Below are positions 6,665-12,234 of a stretch of DNA of 12,234 nucleotides, piece by piece (the first letter of the stretch is position 1; each line of letters begins with the position of its first letter). The stretch lies in NCBI GenBank assembly GCA_026770585.1, contig MU646554.1, positions 359,077-371,310 on the forward strand. Direction: 5' to 3'. A program made the position numbers and the translations under genes. Below the pieces are notes generated by a model. The model worked only from the letters and a program-made list of their open reading frames with translations. It was not told the origin of the DNA and made no database searches. Origin of the DNA: Baffinella frigidus (Eukaryota > Cryptophyceae > Cryptomonadales > Baffinellaceae).

Positions 6665-6666
<2 letters not shown>
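6263..6666. other. No gene recognised
   Basis: This stretch is somewhat richer in GC. Frames of 91-94 codons overlap on opposite strands (6163-6447 plus, 6321-6596 minus), and the plus one starts outside the M6 fragment and crosses it. Neither resembles a known family. Confidence 0.35.
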
Positions 6667-6726
<60 letters not shown>

Positions 6727-6805
6727 GGTGCGGTGCGGTGCGGTGCGGTGCAGGTGCCGAGGACAGGAGCAGCAGAAGCAGAAGCAGAAGCAGAAGCAGA
6801 AGCAG
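6667..6805 (+). repeat. CAG array followed by GTGCG and AGAAGC arrays
   Basis: (CAG)n spans 6667-6727 and has one CAA interruption. GTGCG repeats span about 6727-6752 and AGAAGC repeats about 6774-6805. Two plus-strand frames cross it and give poly-Gln or poly-Ser. It could lie in a real exon, since CAG tracts are common in coding DNA of some alveolates, but the surrounding frames are short and unrecognised. Confidence 0.93.
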
Positions 6806-6876
6806 TTGAAGCCGGTTCAGTTGGCGTTTACTTCTTCCGTAGAGCTGTGGCGTGTCGGGTCGTGTCTTGTGTGTGA

Positions 6877-6898
6877 GAGAATCGTTCGAGCGATTCTC
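6877..6898. repeat. Short perfect hairpin
   Basis: GAGAATCG and CGATTCTC flank the loop TTCGAG. It lies close to a second small hairpin at 7012-7028 (AATCGTT/AACGATT). Confidence 0.75.
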
Positions 6899-7418
6899 AC
6901 TCTCTTTTAAAGGGTTTCGGTGTCAGCCTGCTGACCCCTCTAAAACTACTAATGAGTCCCCGCTCCCTACTAATAGGAGGAGACCCTTTCCTCAGGAAGG
7001 GGCCAACTCCAAATCGTTTGGAACGATTCCTAAGTTAGCATGCATTCCTAACGCTGACGCAGTCTTGTCCTCTGGGCAAGCGACCTTGCAAGGACCTGGT
7101 GTCCCTGGTTGGGTAGCTCCAGGACCCCTAACCTTGCTGGCCGTGCTGGGGCACGTCAGCCCTTCGTAACCCTGCTCTTGGTTTGGCGCTGCGAGTCCCG
7201 CAGCCCTTTTCCCTGGGAGAAAACGTCTCCCCTGAGGCGTTTTCCCTGAGAGCCTCATTGTTTCCCGCGATTCGCGCTGCCGCCCGCAGACGCTCGACGC
7301 GTCCTGCTGAGCGATCAGAGGCCGTGGCTGGCCTGACCGATTTCCGCCTTCGGTGCAGCGTTCCTTCCTTTTTCTGAGGAACGCGGTGCCGTTCTTTCAC
7401 CAGCCCTCCATGGAGTCG
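6899..7418. other. No gene recognised; overlapping frames on both strands
   Basis: Frames at 6852-7169 and 7183-7377 (plus) and 6992-7400 (minus) overlap and carry no motif I know. GGGAGA..TCTCCC (7215-7231) and GAAAACG..CGTTTTC overlap as small inverted repeats. It might be decayed coding DNA or untranslated sequence. Confidence 0.35.
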
Positions 7419-7504
7419 GCTTTGGTGCTTTGGTGCTTTATTTTACACTCACATCGAAGGCCACGCCCACCTCACTCTTGAGGAGTTGGGAACGATCTAC
7501 GGAT
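7419..7504 (+). repeat. Dispersed 86-bp repeat, copy 2
   Basis: Inverted partner of 3682-3767, about 85% identical. The frame that is open in copy 1 meets a TAG at the end of this copy. Confidence 0.8.
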
Positions 7505-7627
7505 TAGCTCCCCGGAACTACCCATAGGGGTTGGACCGAGCCCCTTTCTCCCGTGGTGCAGTGATGCGCCCCCCCTTTTCGGTTGTTCGCGACGACACAT
7601 ACTTCATGTACTTGAAGCTCGCTCGCC

Positions 7628-8092
7628 TCCACTTATTGACACTTATTGACTTTATTCGAAAGAGAAATGCACGGTGCAGAAATGAGGCGAGCTTAGGAAA
7701 ATACTCGGGTAATCATCCGGTTGAATCCTAAGGCAAGAAACTGCCACTACCCATATTTGGGGGTTCCATCAGAGGCAGACTTCCATAAGGGAGCCCAGTC
7801 CCCCGATGGTTCCCGCAGAGCACCCGTCGATGGCCTCTGCCTATTCCACACACAGATGCCCCACTTATTGACACTTATTGACTTCATTCGAAAGAGAAAT
7901 GCACGGCACAGAATTGAGGCGAGGTTAGGAAAACCTTTGGGAACTGCACCAGAGTTTTCCTGCCCAAGAAACTGCCACTACCCATATTGGGGTCCACCAA
8001 GGAACAGGGTCACAATAAGCGTCCACCGTTCCCTAGTTTTCCCGCAGAGCACCCAGTATGTAAGGGCCTCTGCCTAAGCCACACACAGTTGC
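7628..8092 (+). repeat. 232-bp tandem duplication, two diverged copies
   Basis: ACTTATTGACACTTATTGAC begins at 7631 and again at 7863. AAATGCACGG, AGAAACTGCCACTACCCATA, CCCGCAGAGCACCC and GGCCTCTGCCTA recur in the same order. The period is not a multiple of three and the differences are not biased to silent sites, so the frames crossing it are probably not genes. The repeat opens with a 10-bp tandem (ACTTATTGAC twice). Confidence 0.92.
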
Positions 8093-8346
8093 CCCGTGCA
8101 ACCTCCTTTCAAGCGGATGGCAAGCGGGGCAAAAATGTGTGGGCCACTCTCCTTGCGGCCAACGCACGAAGAGAGTGGAAATCCCCTTCACCACCTAGGC
8201 CCCCACGTTGCGATGTGGAGAAAAACCCTTTCGTGTGAGCCTCGGTCCTTTAGGTCCTTTAGGTTTTAATTTCTCCCAACATAGCCCAACGACACGCCCT
8301 TCCGTAGAAAGGACTGCAGAGAAAGCATTTTTGCTCTCGGATCGCG
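8093..8346. other. No gene recognised; contains a dispersed repeat fragment
   Basis: TTTAGGTCCTTTAGGTT (8249-8265) is identical to 4514-4530, and CCCAACATAG follows in both places. No coding family is recognised. Confidence 0.5.
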
Positions 8347-8379
8347 TCGGACAGTTGATGAGCCTCATCACCTGTCCGA
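8347..8379. repeat. Hairpin with 16-bp stem
   Basis: TCGGACAG and TGATGAG pair with CTCATCA and CTGTCCGA around a single C, with one T/C mismatch. Just downstream, CGAGGCTCAC and TGAGGCTCAA partly repeat the arm. Confidence 0.85.
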
Positions 8380-8572
8380 TCGAGGCTCACACTTCGGTGG
8401 TGTCTACCTGCGCCGTCAACTTTTGGCACGGTTGAGGCTCAAAACCTGTCTCGAGGGGTCCTTTTGCACGCTGAGGACTCAGTGTACGTACTGATGGCTC
8501 AACTGTACACTCAGGACGCAATCGCTGCCCTACGGACGCACACTGGGCTCCCGAGTGTCCCAAAGGTCGTGA

Positions 8573-8741
8573 CCCAGACCCACCCCCCAAAACCCTGACC
8601 CACTCTTAAAAAAACCCAGACCCACTCCCCAAAACCCTGACCCACTCCTAAAATAACCCAGACCCACCCCCCAAAACACCGACCCATTCTGAAAAGAACC
8701 CAGACCCACCCCCCAAAACCCCGACCCACTCTTAAAATACC
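8573..8741 (+). repeat. 42-bp minisatellite, four units, plus an outlying unit at 8803-8819
   Basis: CCCAGACCCAC begins at 8573, 8615, 8657 and 8699, and again at 8803 after a 62-bp interruption. Each unit reads roughly CCCAGACCCACCCCCCAAAA, then CCCTGACCCACTC and an A-rich stretch. Because 42 is 14 codons, the minus strand keeps an open frame with a GFGGWVWV-type repeat. This is a by-product and I do not call a gene. Confidence 0.94.
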
Positions 8742-8819
8742 GGTAACCGGCTGACGAATTGCGACCACGACCAAGGGGTATTTTTTTCTAAAAAAAAAAG
8801 AACCCAGACCCACCCCCCA

Positions 8820-9134
8820 GCCGTCTAAAAATCACGGAACATCAGGTGCAAAGTAAAAAAACCTGGGAACATTAAGGAACATTATTGTTTCACCAGGGCA
8901 CGTGTTTTCTCATAGGTGGCTCTTTGTGTAGAACCGACCCCCTGTTTTTTGGGGGGGGATTATCCTTACAATGATACGGAATTCCTTACGAAGCTTCGTA
9001 GTAGGGCCCCCTATGGTGTTGAGCCGGTTTTACTACCAATTTTGGCAAACACTTCCACCTTATCCAGGCCATTTATCATCTTTGACGGACCTGGTTTACT
9101 ACCCAAAATGTTCCGAGGTTTTTTGACTGGGTGA
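8820..9134. other. Unassigned stretch with a 72-codon frame
   Basis: The plus frame 8916-9134 is open and has a partly protein-like sequence, but it contains a low-level internal DNA repeat (GGTTTTACTACCAATTTTGG at 9026, then GGTTTACTACCCAAAATG at 9093) and matches no family I know. GGAACATTAAGGAACATTAT at 8871 shares GGAACATT with the palindrome at 9292. Confidence 0.35.
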
Positions 9135-9164
9135 AACAAGTGTTCCTTTTAAGGAACACTTGTT
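9135..9164. repeat. Perfect palindrome with 14-bp arms
   Basis: AACAAGTGTTCCTT and AAGGAACACTTGTT flank a TT spacer. It stands directly before the GACGAGATCACCG array. Confidence 0.93.
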
Positions 9165-9170
9165 CCTTTT

Positions 9171-9265
9171 ACGACGAGATCACCGTTGGATAAGACGAGA
9201 TCACGGATAAGACGAGATCTTTTACGACGAGATCACCGTTGCGACGAGATCACCGTTGGATAAGA
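9171..9265 (+). repeat. Irregular tandem array of ACGACGAGATCACCGTTGG
   Basis: Four or five partial units occur at 9171, 9194, 9212, 9224 and 9242, with GGATAAG as a frequent tail. ACGACGAGAT is also the start of the direct repeat at 1197 and 1420. Confidence 0.9.
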
Positions 9266-9291
9266 AGTAAGAGAGACACGTGAGTGTGTCT

Positions 9292-9311
9292 AGGAACATT
9301 AAAATGTTCCT
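9292..9311. repeat. Perfect palindrome with 9-bp arms
   Basis: AGGAACATT and AATGTTCCT flank AA. It is immediately upstream of the best coding candidate. Confidence 0.85.
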
Positions 9312-9361
9312 CAGAAGACGAACATCGCCCACTTCTTCAACTCTCCACCCAGCCACAGAAC

Positions 9362-9697
9362 ATGAGCACCATGTCGTGGCTCCTCCACCGCACCCGCAGA
9401 ACCAGCAGCGGCGACAACACGCTCGAGCAGAAGCCCACTCCCTCGACACTACGTAGCTGCATTGGCCCCTCCGGCGACAACAAGCTCGAGCAGAAGCCCA
9501 CTCCCTCGGCTCTAAAACTTATGCACAAGCTCGAGACTGTCAGCTGGGACAAGCACGTCGAGGACAAGAAGCCCCAACAGAAGCCCCGCCGGACCGTCAG
9601 ATGGAGCACGCACGTCGAGGTCTTCCGGCAACGCTCCCGGTCCGTCACATGGCAGTCGCATGTCGAGGTCATCAGCATCCCCGCGCGGGCCCAATGA
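9362..9697 (+). CDS. Putative 111-residue protein with repeated V-x-W-x-x-H-V-E motifs
   Basis: Not recognised as a named gene. The frame is open further upstream to 9284; I chose the ATG at 9362 because GC-rich codon usage (CTC, GAG, CAG, AAG, CCC, GTC) begins about there. A nearby alternative is the ATG at 9371. Two internal duplications keep the frame. A 36-bp block at 9410 and 9473 (21 codons apart) gives GDNxLEQKPTPS twice. V-x-W-x-x-H-V-E occurs at residues 60-67, 79-86 and 95-102, with valine following in the last two. Arg-Thr-Val-Arg-Trp and Arg-Ser-Val-Thr-Trp fit the known protein phosphatase 1 docking pattern ([RK]-x-V-x-[FW]) and are followed by hydrophobic residues, as in RVxF proteins; this role is inference. 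The protein is basic, with no signal peptide or membrane segment. The frame may shift after the stop, so it may be an exon or a decayed gene. Confidence 0.45.
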   Translation: MSTMSWLLHRTRRTSSGDNTLEQKPTPSTLRSCIGPSGDNKLEQKPTPSALKLMHKLETVSWDKHVEDKKPQQKPRRTVRWSTHVEVFRQRSRSVTWQSHVEVISIPARAQ

Positions 9698-9844
9698 GAG
9701 CTTCGAGGACGACGAGCGCATCATCATCCCCGCTTGAGACCACGCCCGATCATGACTGCGACCTTGAACCGGACGTCGAGCGCATCATCTCCTTCGCCTG
9801 CGAGGACGACACGTTGACGCCCTGCACGTGGTGCTCCGACGACC

Positions 9845-9847
<3 letters not shown>
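9698..9847 (+). pseudogene. Possible out-of-frame continuation of the 9362 coding candidate
   Basis: After the stop at 9695-9697, a different plus frame (open from 9601 to 9936) keeps GC-rich, acidic coding character and reads TTPDHDCDLEPDVERIISFA, then CEDDTLTPCTW. Blocks such as GACGTCGAGCGCATCATC (about 9772) echo CATGTCGAGGTCATCAGC (9659) in the upstream frame, which suggests one repeat-built gene crossed by a frameshift or an intron. The frame then runs into a GA microsatellite (Arg-Glu run) from 9848, so the 3' end is uncertain. A donor-like CCTGTGAGTG lies at about 9889. Confidence 0.3.

Positions 9848-9877
<30 letters not shown>
9848..9877 (+). repeat. GA microsatellite
   Basis: Uninterrupted (GA)n. 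A short (GT)n follows at 9906-9919. Confidence 0.95.
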
Positions 9878-9878
<1 letters not shown>

Positions 9879-9998
9879 CCTTCAAGGCCCTGTGAGTGTA
9901 ATGGATGTGTGTGTGTGTGGGCGTGTTATCAAGTGAATGCATGTCTGGCATCAAACATCGACCCCGACATTCTGTCTAGCTCATCGGGCAATCTTTTA

Positions 9999-10319
9999 CT
10001 AAAAGCTCGTCCTCCCAGCACACGTACGTGTGCAACACCTTCCCATGGATTCCCAAGATGCCGGTGTGTCGACCAAACCGTTCCACTCGACATTGCCCGG
10101 GTTGGTGTACCGACGAATCACAATTTCGCTTGCGAGTGTGTACCCGGTGTGGTGCACCACCGTCGCGCCTTGGAACGCGCGAACATCGGCGAAACGGAAT
10201 GAGCCGATCTGGGATTTTATCGGCTCTGGGGGTTGGGAATTTGCAAGGCTCCCCAGTGGGTAGTCATGTAGGACTCTTCTCTGTGAAGCAACCCCTGCCC
10301 CCCTTCCTACAGGGAGCAT
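9999..10319 (-). CDS. Possible coding exon or gene fragment, unrecognised
   Basis: This 106-codon minus-strand frame is open. Its middle part (about 10045-10214) has codons rich in G at position 1 and C or G at position 3, and reads like a globular protein: GSFRFADVRAFQGATVVHHT, then GYTLASEIVIRRYTNPGNVE. The first ~30 codons look less coding-like. CCCAG just before the well-behaved part (near 10215) and AAGGTGTTG near its end (about 10045) could be splice sites, which would make it an internal exon. I recognise no domain. A plus-strand frame at 10030-10263 is also open and less convincing, though I cannot exclude it. Confidence 0.33.
   Translation of the reverse strand: MLPVGRGAGVASQRRVLHDYPLGSLANSQPPEPIKSQIGSFRFADVRAFQGATVVHHTGYTLASEIVIRRYTNPGNVEWNGLVDTPASWESMGRCCTRTCAGRTSF
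10018..10033. repeat. Perfect 16-bp palindrome
   Basis: GCACACGTACGTGTGC. It lies inside the 3' end of the minus-strand frame. Confidence 0.85.
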
Positions 10320-10600
10320 GGCCTTGCTCGCCGCCCCTGCTCAGACACAGCCTCTGTGTGGGTGCCTACACCTCTCTCTTGATTTGACTGAACATGTAGC
10401 CCGTCGTATTCGGACGGACTCTTCTCACATGGGAACGTCACTGTAAAATTGCGCGTGTGAGTTTATGTGGATGGGTGTAATCGAGATTGGTACCCAGGGC
10501 TTGGGGCTGCGAGGGTCACTGGAGGGTTTTCACGCCCTGTGCACGAGATGGAAAAGATAATGAAACCGATCCACGGCTTGTCCCCTCAGGGTCCCAGGGC
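10320..10600. other. No gene recognised
   Basis: Only short frames, with no repeat or RNA structure that I can support. Confidence 0.35.
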
Positions 10601-10809
10601 CCACTCGAGGATAGAAATGTGACTATTTCAAAATAGGGATTCTTTTACAAGTGACAAGTGAAGGGGAAAGTAGTAATTTTCACACAAATAGGGGCGTTTG
10701 GTCACGTATCTGACAGAAATCTGTCAGATACGTGACCAAGCCTGCCCGTGACTGGTACTAAATTTAACAACCCCGCATTTAAAATACTCCCTCTTCCAGC
10801 CTCGAGTGG
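10601..10809. mobile_element. M2 family, copy 5: 209-bp TIR element with hairpin
   Basis: The ends CCACTCGAGGATAGAA and, reversed, CCACTCGAGGCTGGAA. It is colinear with the copy at 4907-5118, at roughly 80% identity outside the hairpin. AGTAGTAATTTT lies at 10669-10680. The right end abuts a solo M6 terminus. Confidence 0.92.
10698..10739. repeat. Hairpin B inside M2 copy 5
   Basis: A perfect 20-bp stem with a 2-nt spacer. The outer part is TTGGTCACGT/ACGTGACCAA and the inner arm is ATCTGACAGA/TCTGTCAGAT, unrelated in sequence to the inner arms of hairpins A and C. Confidence 0.95.
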
Positions 10810-10814
10810 GCGGG

Positions 10815-10842
10815 GCGCTTTCTTATGAGCGAGGTACCCCTG
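10815..10842 (-). mobile_element. Solo M6 right terminus
   Basis: The end TTTCTTATGAGCGAGGTACC (then CCTG) matches 4231-4250 and adjoins the M2 end at 10809. No left half is present. Confidence 0.8.
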
Positions 10843-10930
10843 CAAGGTGGGAGCTCGCAAAGCTAAAGGAGCCTGATGGTGCCCCCTTGCCGAAACTCGG
10901 GTCAAAAGTCTGTCAATGTCTCGACGAAGG

Positions 10931-11042
10931 GGCTAAACCCAAACCCCTGAACCCTGAACCCTGCACCCTGAAACCTGAACCCTAAACCTTAAACCGTAAA
11001 CCCTAAGCCCTAAACCCTAAACCCTAAACCCTGAACCCTACA
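10931..11042 (-). repeat. Degenerate CCCTAAA / CCCTGAA telomere-like array
   Basis: Heptamers CCCTGAA, CCCTAAA and CCTTAAA with point variants. The C-rich strand is on plus. It ends at CCCTGAACCCTACACACATA, which recurs at about 11647. Confidence 0.95.
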
Positions 11043-11049
11043 CACATAC

Positions 11050-11071
11050 AGGGCTTACTCGAGCATAAGGT
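11050..11071 (+). repeat. 22-bp dispersed motif, second copy
   Basis: AGGGCTTACTCGAGCATAAG followed by GT, one mismatch from 5416-5437. It directly follows the telomere-like array. Confidence 0.75.
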
Positions 11072-11106
11072 CACACAATAGAAGGTCACACACCGTAAAC
11101 TGAGAT

Positions 11107-11500
11107 GTGGACCTTAATTATTCAAGGTCCCACACCACACCACACTTCTGTGGACCTTAATTATTTAAGGTCCCACACCACACCACAAAAGATGCGGCCC
11201 TTAACAAAGCGAAAAAAAATTGGTCTTTTGAGTGCTTACCCCCCCGGAGAATGGAGCTGGTGAATTATCGGGTCGAAACAGACCTACATCTCCCAATTTC
11301 CGGTTCGCAAAATGCCGAAAAAGTGCTGAAAAAAGCACTTTTCGACAAAAAAAACGAAAAAGCACTTTTTCGATAATTTTTTAAAGGTGTATATTTAAGG
11401 TCCCACACCACATCACACTTCTGTAGACCTTAATTATTTAAGGTTCCACACCACACCACATTTGATGCGGACCTTAATTATTTAAGGTCACACACCCACC
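11107..11500. repeat. Array of short palindromes GGACCTTAATTATTTAAGGTCC with CACACCACACCACA spacers
   Basis: Palindromic units occur at about 11109, 11152, 11425 and 11469, and one more is split by an insertion (left half ending about 11204, right half from about 11391). The spacing between intact neighbours is about 43-45 bp. Each pairs GACCTTAA with TTAAGGTC; the spacer CACACCACACCACA is well conserved. Confidence 0.88.
11205..11390. mobile_element. 186-bp segment inserted into a palindrome of the array
   Basis: It separates GATGCGGCCCTTAA from TTTAAGGTCCCACACCACA. Elsewhere in the array these two are joined, as GATGCGGACCTTAATTATTT at 11464. The ends are A/T-rich and partly complementary (AAAAAAAATTGG..GAGTGCTT against, reversed, AAAAAATTATCG..AAGTGCTT). 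Two hairpins lie inside, at 11316-11344 (CGAAAAAGTGCT/AGCACTTTTCG) and 11355-11372 (CGAAAAAG/CTTTTTCG). Confidence 0.6.
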
Positions 11501-11540
11501 GCAAAAAATGTGCGACCTTCTAATCGAGTAAACCATTTAT

Positions 11541-11940
11541 ACCTTGAACCCTGAACCACAACCTTTGAACCATGAACCCTAAACCCGGAACCCTAAACCC
11601 CAAACCCCAAACCCTAAACCATAAACCCTAAACCCTGAAACCTAAACCCTGAACCCTACACACATATACCTTGAACCCTGAACCACCACCTTTGAACCCT
11701 AAACCCTAAACCCTGAACCCTGAACCCTAAACCCCAAACCCTAAACCCTAAACCCTAAACCCTAAACCCCAAACCCTAAACCCAAAACCCAAACCCTAAA
11801 ACCCAAACCCTAAACCGTAATAAACCCTATTCTCATGAACCCTCAACCCTCAATCCCAACCCCTGCACCCTCAACCCTAAACCCTAACCTCGAAACCCGA
11901 AACCAGAATCCCTAAACCCTAGTAGACCCTAAAGCCTGAA
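11541..11940 (-). repeat. Degenerate CCCTAAA array with 127-bp higher-order duplication
   Basis: Mixed CCCTAAA, CCCTGAA and CCCCAAA units. ACCTTGAACCCTGAACCA followed by CCTTTGAACC starts at 11541 and 11668, so part of the array was duplicated as a block. Confidence 0.95.
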
Positions 11941-12057
11941 CCCTACACCCCACACCCTACACCCTACACCCTACACCCTACACCCTACACCCTTCACCCT
12001 ACACCCTACACCCTCGACCCTACACCCTACACCCTACACCCTACATCCTACACCCTA
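11941..12057 (-). repeat. Homogeneous CCCTACA heptamer array
   Basis: About 15 units of CCCTACA, with a few point variants such as CCCTTCA, CCCTCGA and TCCTACA. It is much more uniform than the neighbouring mixed arrays. Confidence 0.96.
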
Positions 12058-12073
12058 GCTTTTTGACCCCAAT

Positions 12074-12089
12074 GCAGCATCGATGCTGC
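12074..12089. repeat. Perfect 16-bp palindrome between variant telomere arrays
   Basis: GCAGCATCGATGCTGC. Confidence 0.85.
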
Positions 12090-12107
12090 TGTACGACCCC
12101 CCCCCCA

Positions 12108-12165
12108 CCTAAACCCTGAACCCTGAAACCCTAAGCCCTGATCCCTAACCCCCCCCCCAAAAAAC
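12108..12165 (-). repeat. Last telomere-like remnant
   Basis: CCTAAACCCTGAACCCTGAA and related units, bounded by poly-C runs. The final ~70 bp of the window are C-rich without a recognisable feature. Confidence 0.85.
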
Positions 12166-12234
12166 AGGTTCTGGTGCCTGGACGCCACCCCTCCCTCCTC
12201 GCCTCTGCGGAAGCACACCTCCCTCCCACGCGCG

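Noticed and set aside
6555-6910. Poly-Gln or poly-Ser proteins across the CAG array
   Set aside because: Two frames are open because CAG repeats lack stops in any frame. Without homologues or splice evidence I list only the repeat.
7531-8077. Duplicated protein segment LLTLIDFIRKRNAR in two frames
   Set aside because: It is explained by the 232-bp tandem duplication. The differences between copies are mostly amino-acid changing, and the period breaks the frame.
8511-8813. Protein with GFGGWVWV repeats on the minus strand
   Set aside because: A 42-bp tandem repeat of C- and A-rich DNA produces this automatically; there is no start or context supporting a gene.
8869-9311. A 440-bp element bounded by GGAACATTA at both ends
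   Set aside because: Only about 8 bp match between the ends, and the right end is itself a self-contained palindrome, so there is no need for an element.
1-12234. CRISPR array, bacterial operon or prophage
   Set aside because: No regularly spaced repeat-spacer structure and no run of ribosome-binding sites with long frames; the repeats here are palindromic elements and eukaryotic-type microsatellites.

Overview
The window looks like repeat-rich, probably subtelomeric or otherwise accessory, nuclear DNA of a eukaryote. Three things point that way: degenerate TTTAGGG/CCCTAAA telomere-type repeats (2205-2254, 10931-11042, 11541-12165), long CT/CA, GA and CAG microsatellites, and many short non-coding elements with terminal inverted repeats (TIRs) that resemble MITEs. 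TTTAGGG-type telomeres are known from green plants and many algae and from alveolates (dinoflagellates, chromerids, coccidia). The sequence does not let me choose among these. No rRNA, tRNA, CRISPR array or bacterial operon structure is visible, and no frame stays open beyond about 140 codons.

Layout. 1-331: two tandem copies of a CT/CA microsatellite block. 533-2028: a near-continuous run of MITE-like elements (called here M1, M2, M3, M4) and a compound hairpin. 2205-2254: a short telomere-like island. 2531-3513: a 20-bp tandem repeat and three M5 copies, two of them head to head. 3682-4733: a dispersed repeat, then elements M8, M6, M9 and M7. 4907-6262: two M2 copies, a GA microsatellite, a 35-bp-arm hairpin and a half copy of M6. 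6667-6805: CAG, GTGCG and AGAAGC arrays. 7419-8092: the inverted partner of the 3.7-kb repeat and a 232-bp tandem duplication. 8573-8819: a 42-bp minisatellite. 9135-9311: palindromes and a GACGAGATCACCG array. 9362-9847: the best protein-coding candidate. 9999-10319: a second, weaker coding candidate on the minus strand. 10601-10842: another M2 copy abutting a solo M6 end. 10931-12165: segmented variant telomeric repeats interrupted by an array of short palindromes, one of which is split by an inserted segment.

No set of genes works together here; the content is dominated by non-autonomous mobile-element-like repeats. The most interesting signal is in family M2. Three copies carry a 39-42 bp hairpin at the same internal place, with the same outer 8 bp (GGTCACGT/ACGTGACC) but completely different inner arms that are nevertheless perfectly or almost perfectly self-complementary. 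A second signal is a CCTAGGACC..ACGGTAGGG module and a TGTAGTAATTTT motif shared between element families whose TIRs differ. All family names are local labels. All statements about mobility are inferred from TIR structure, because no transposase is present.
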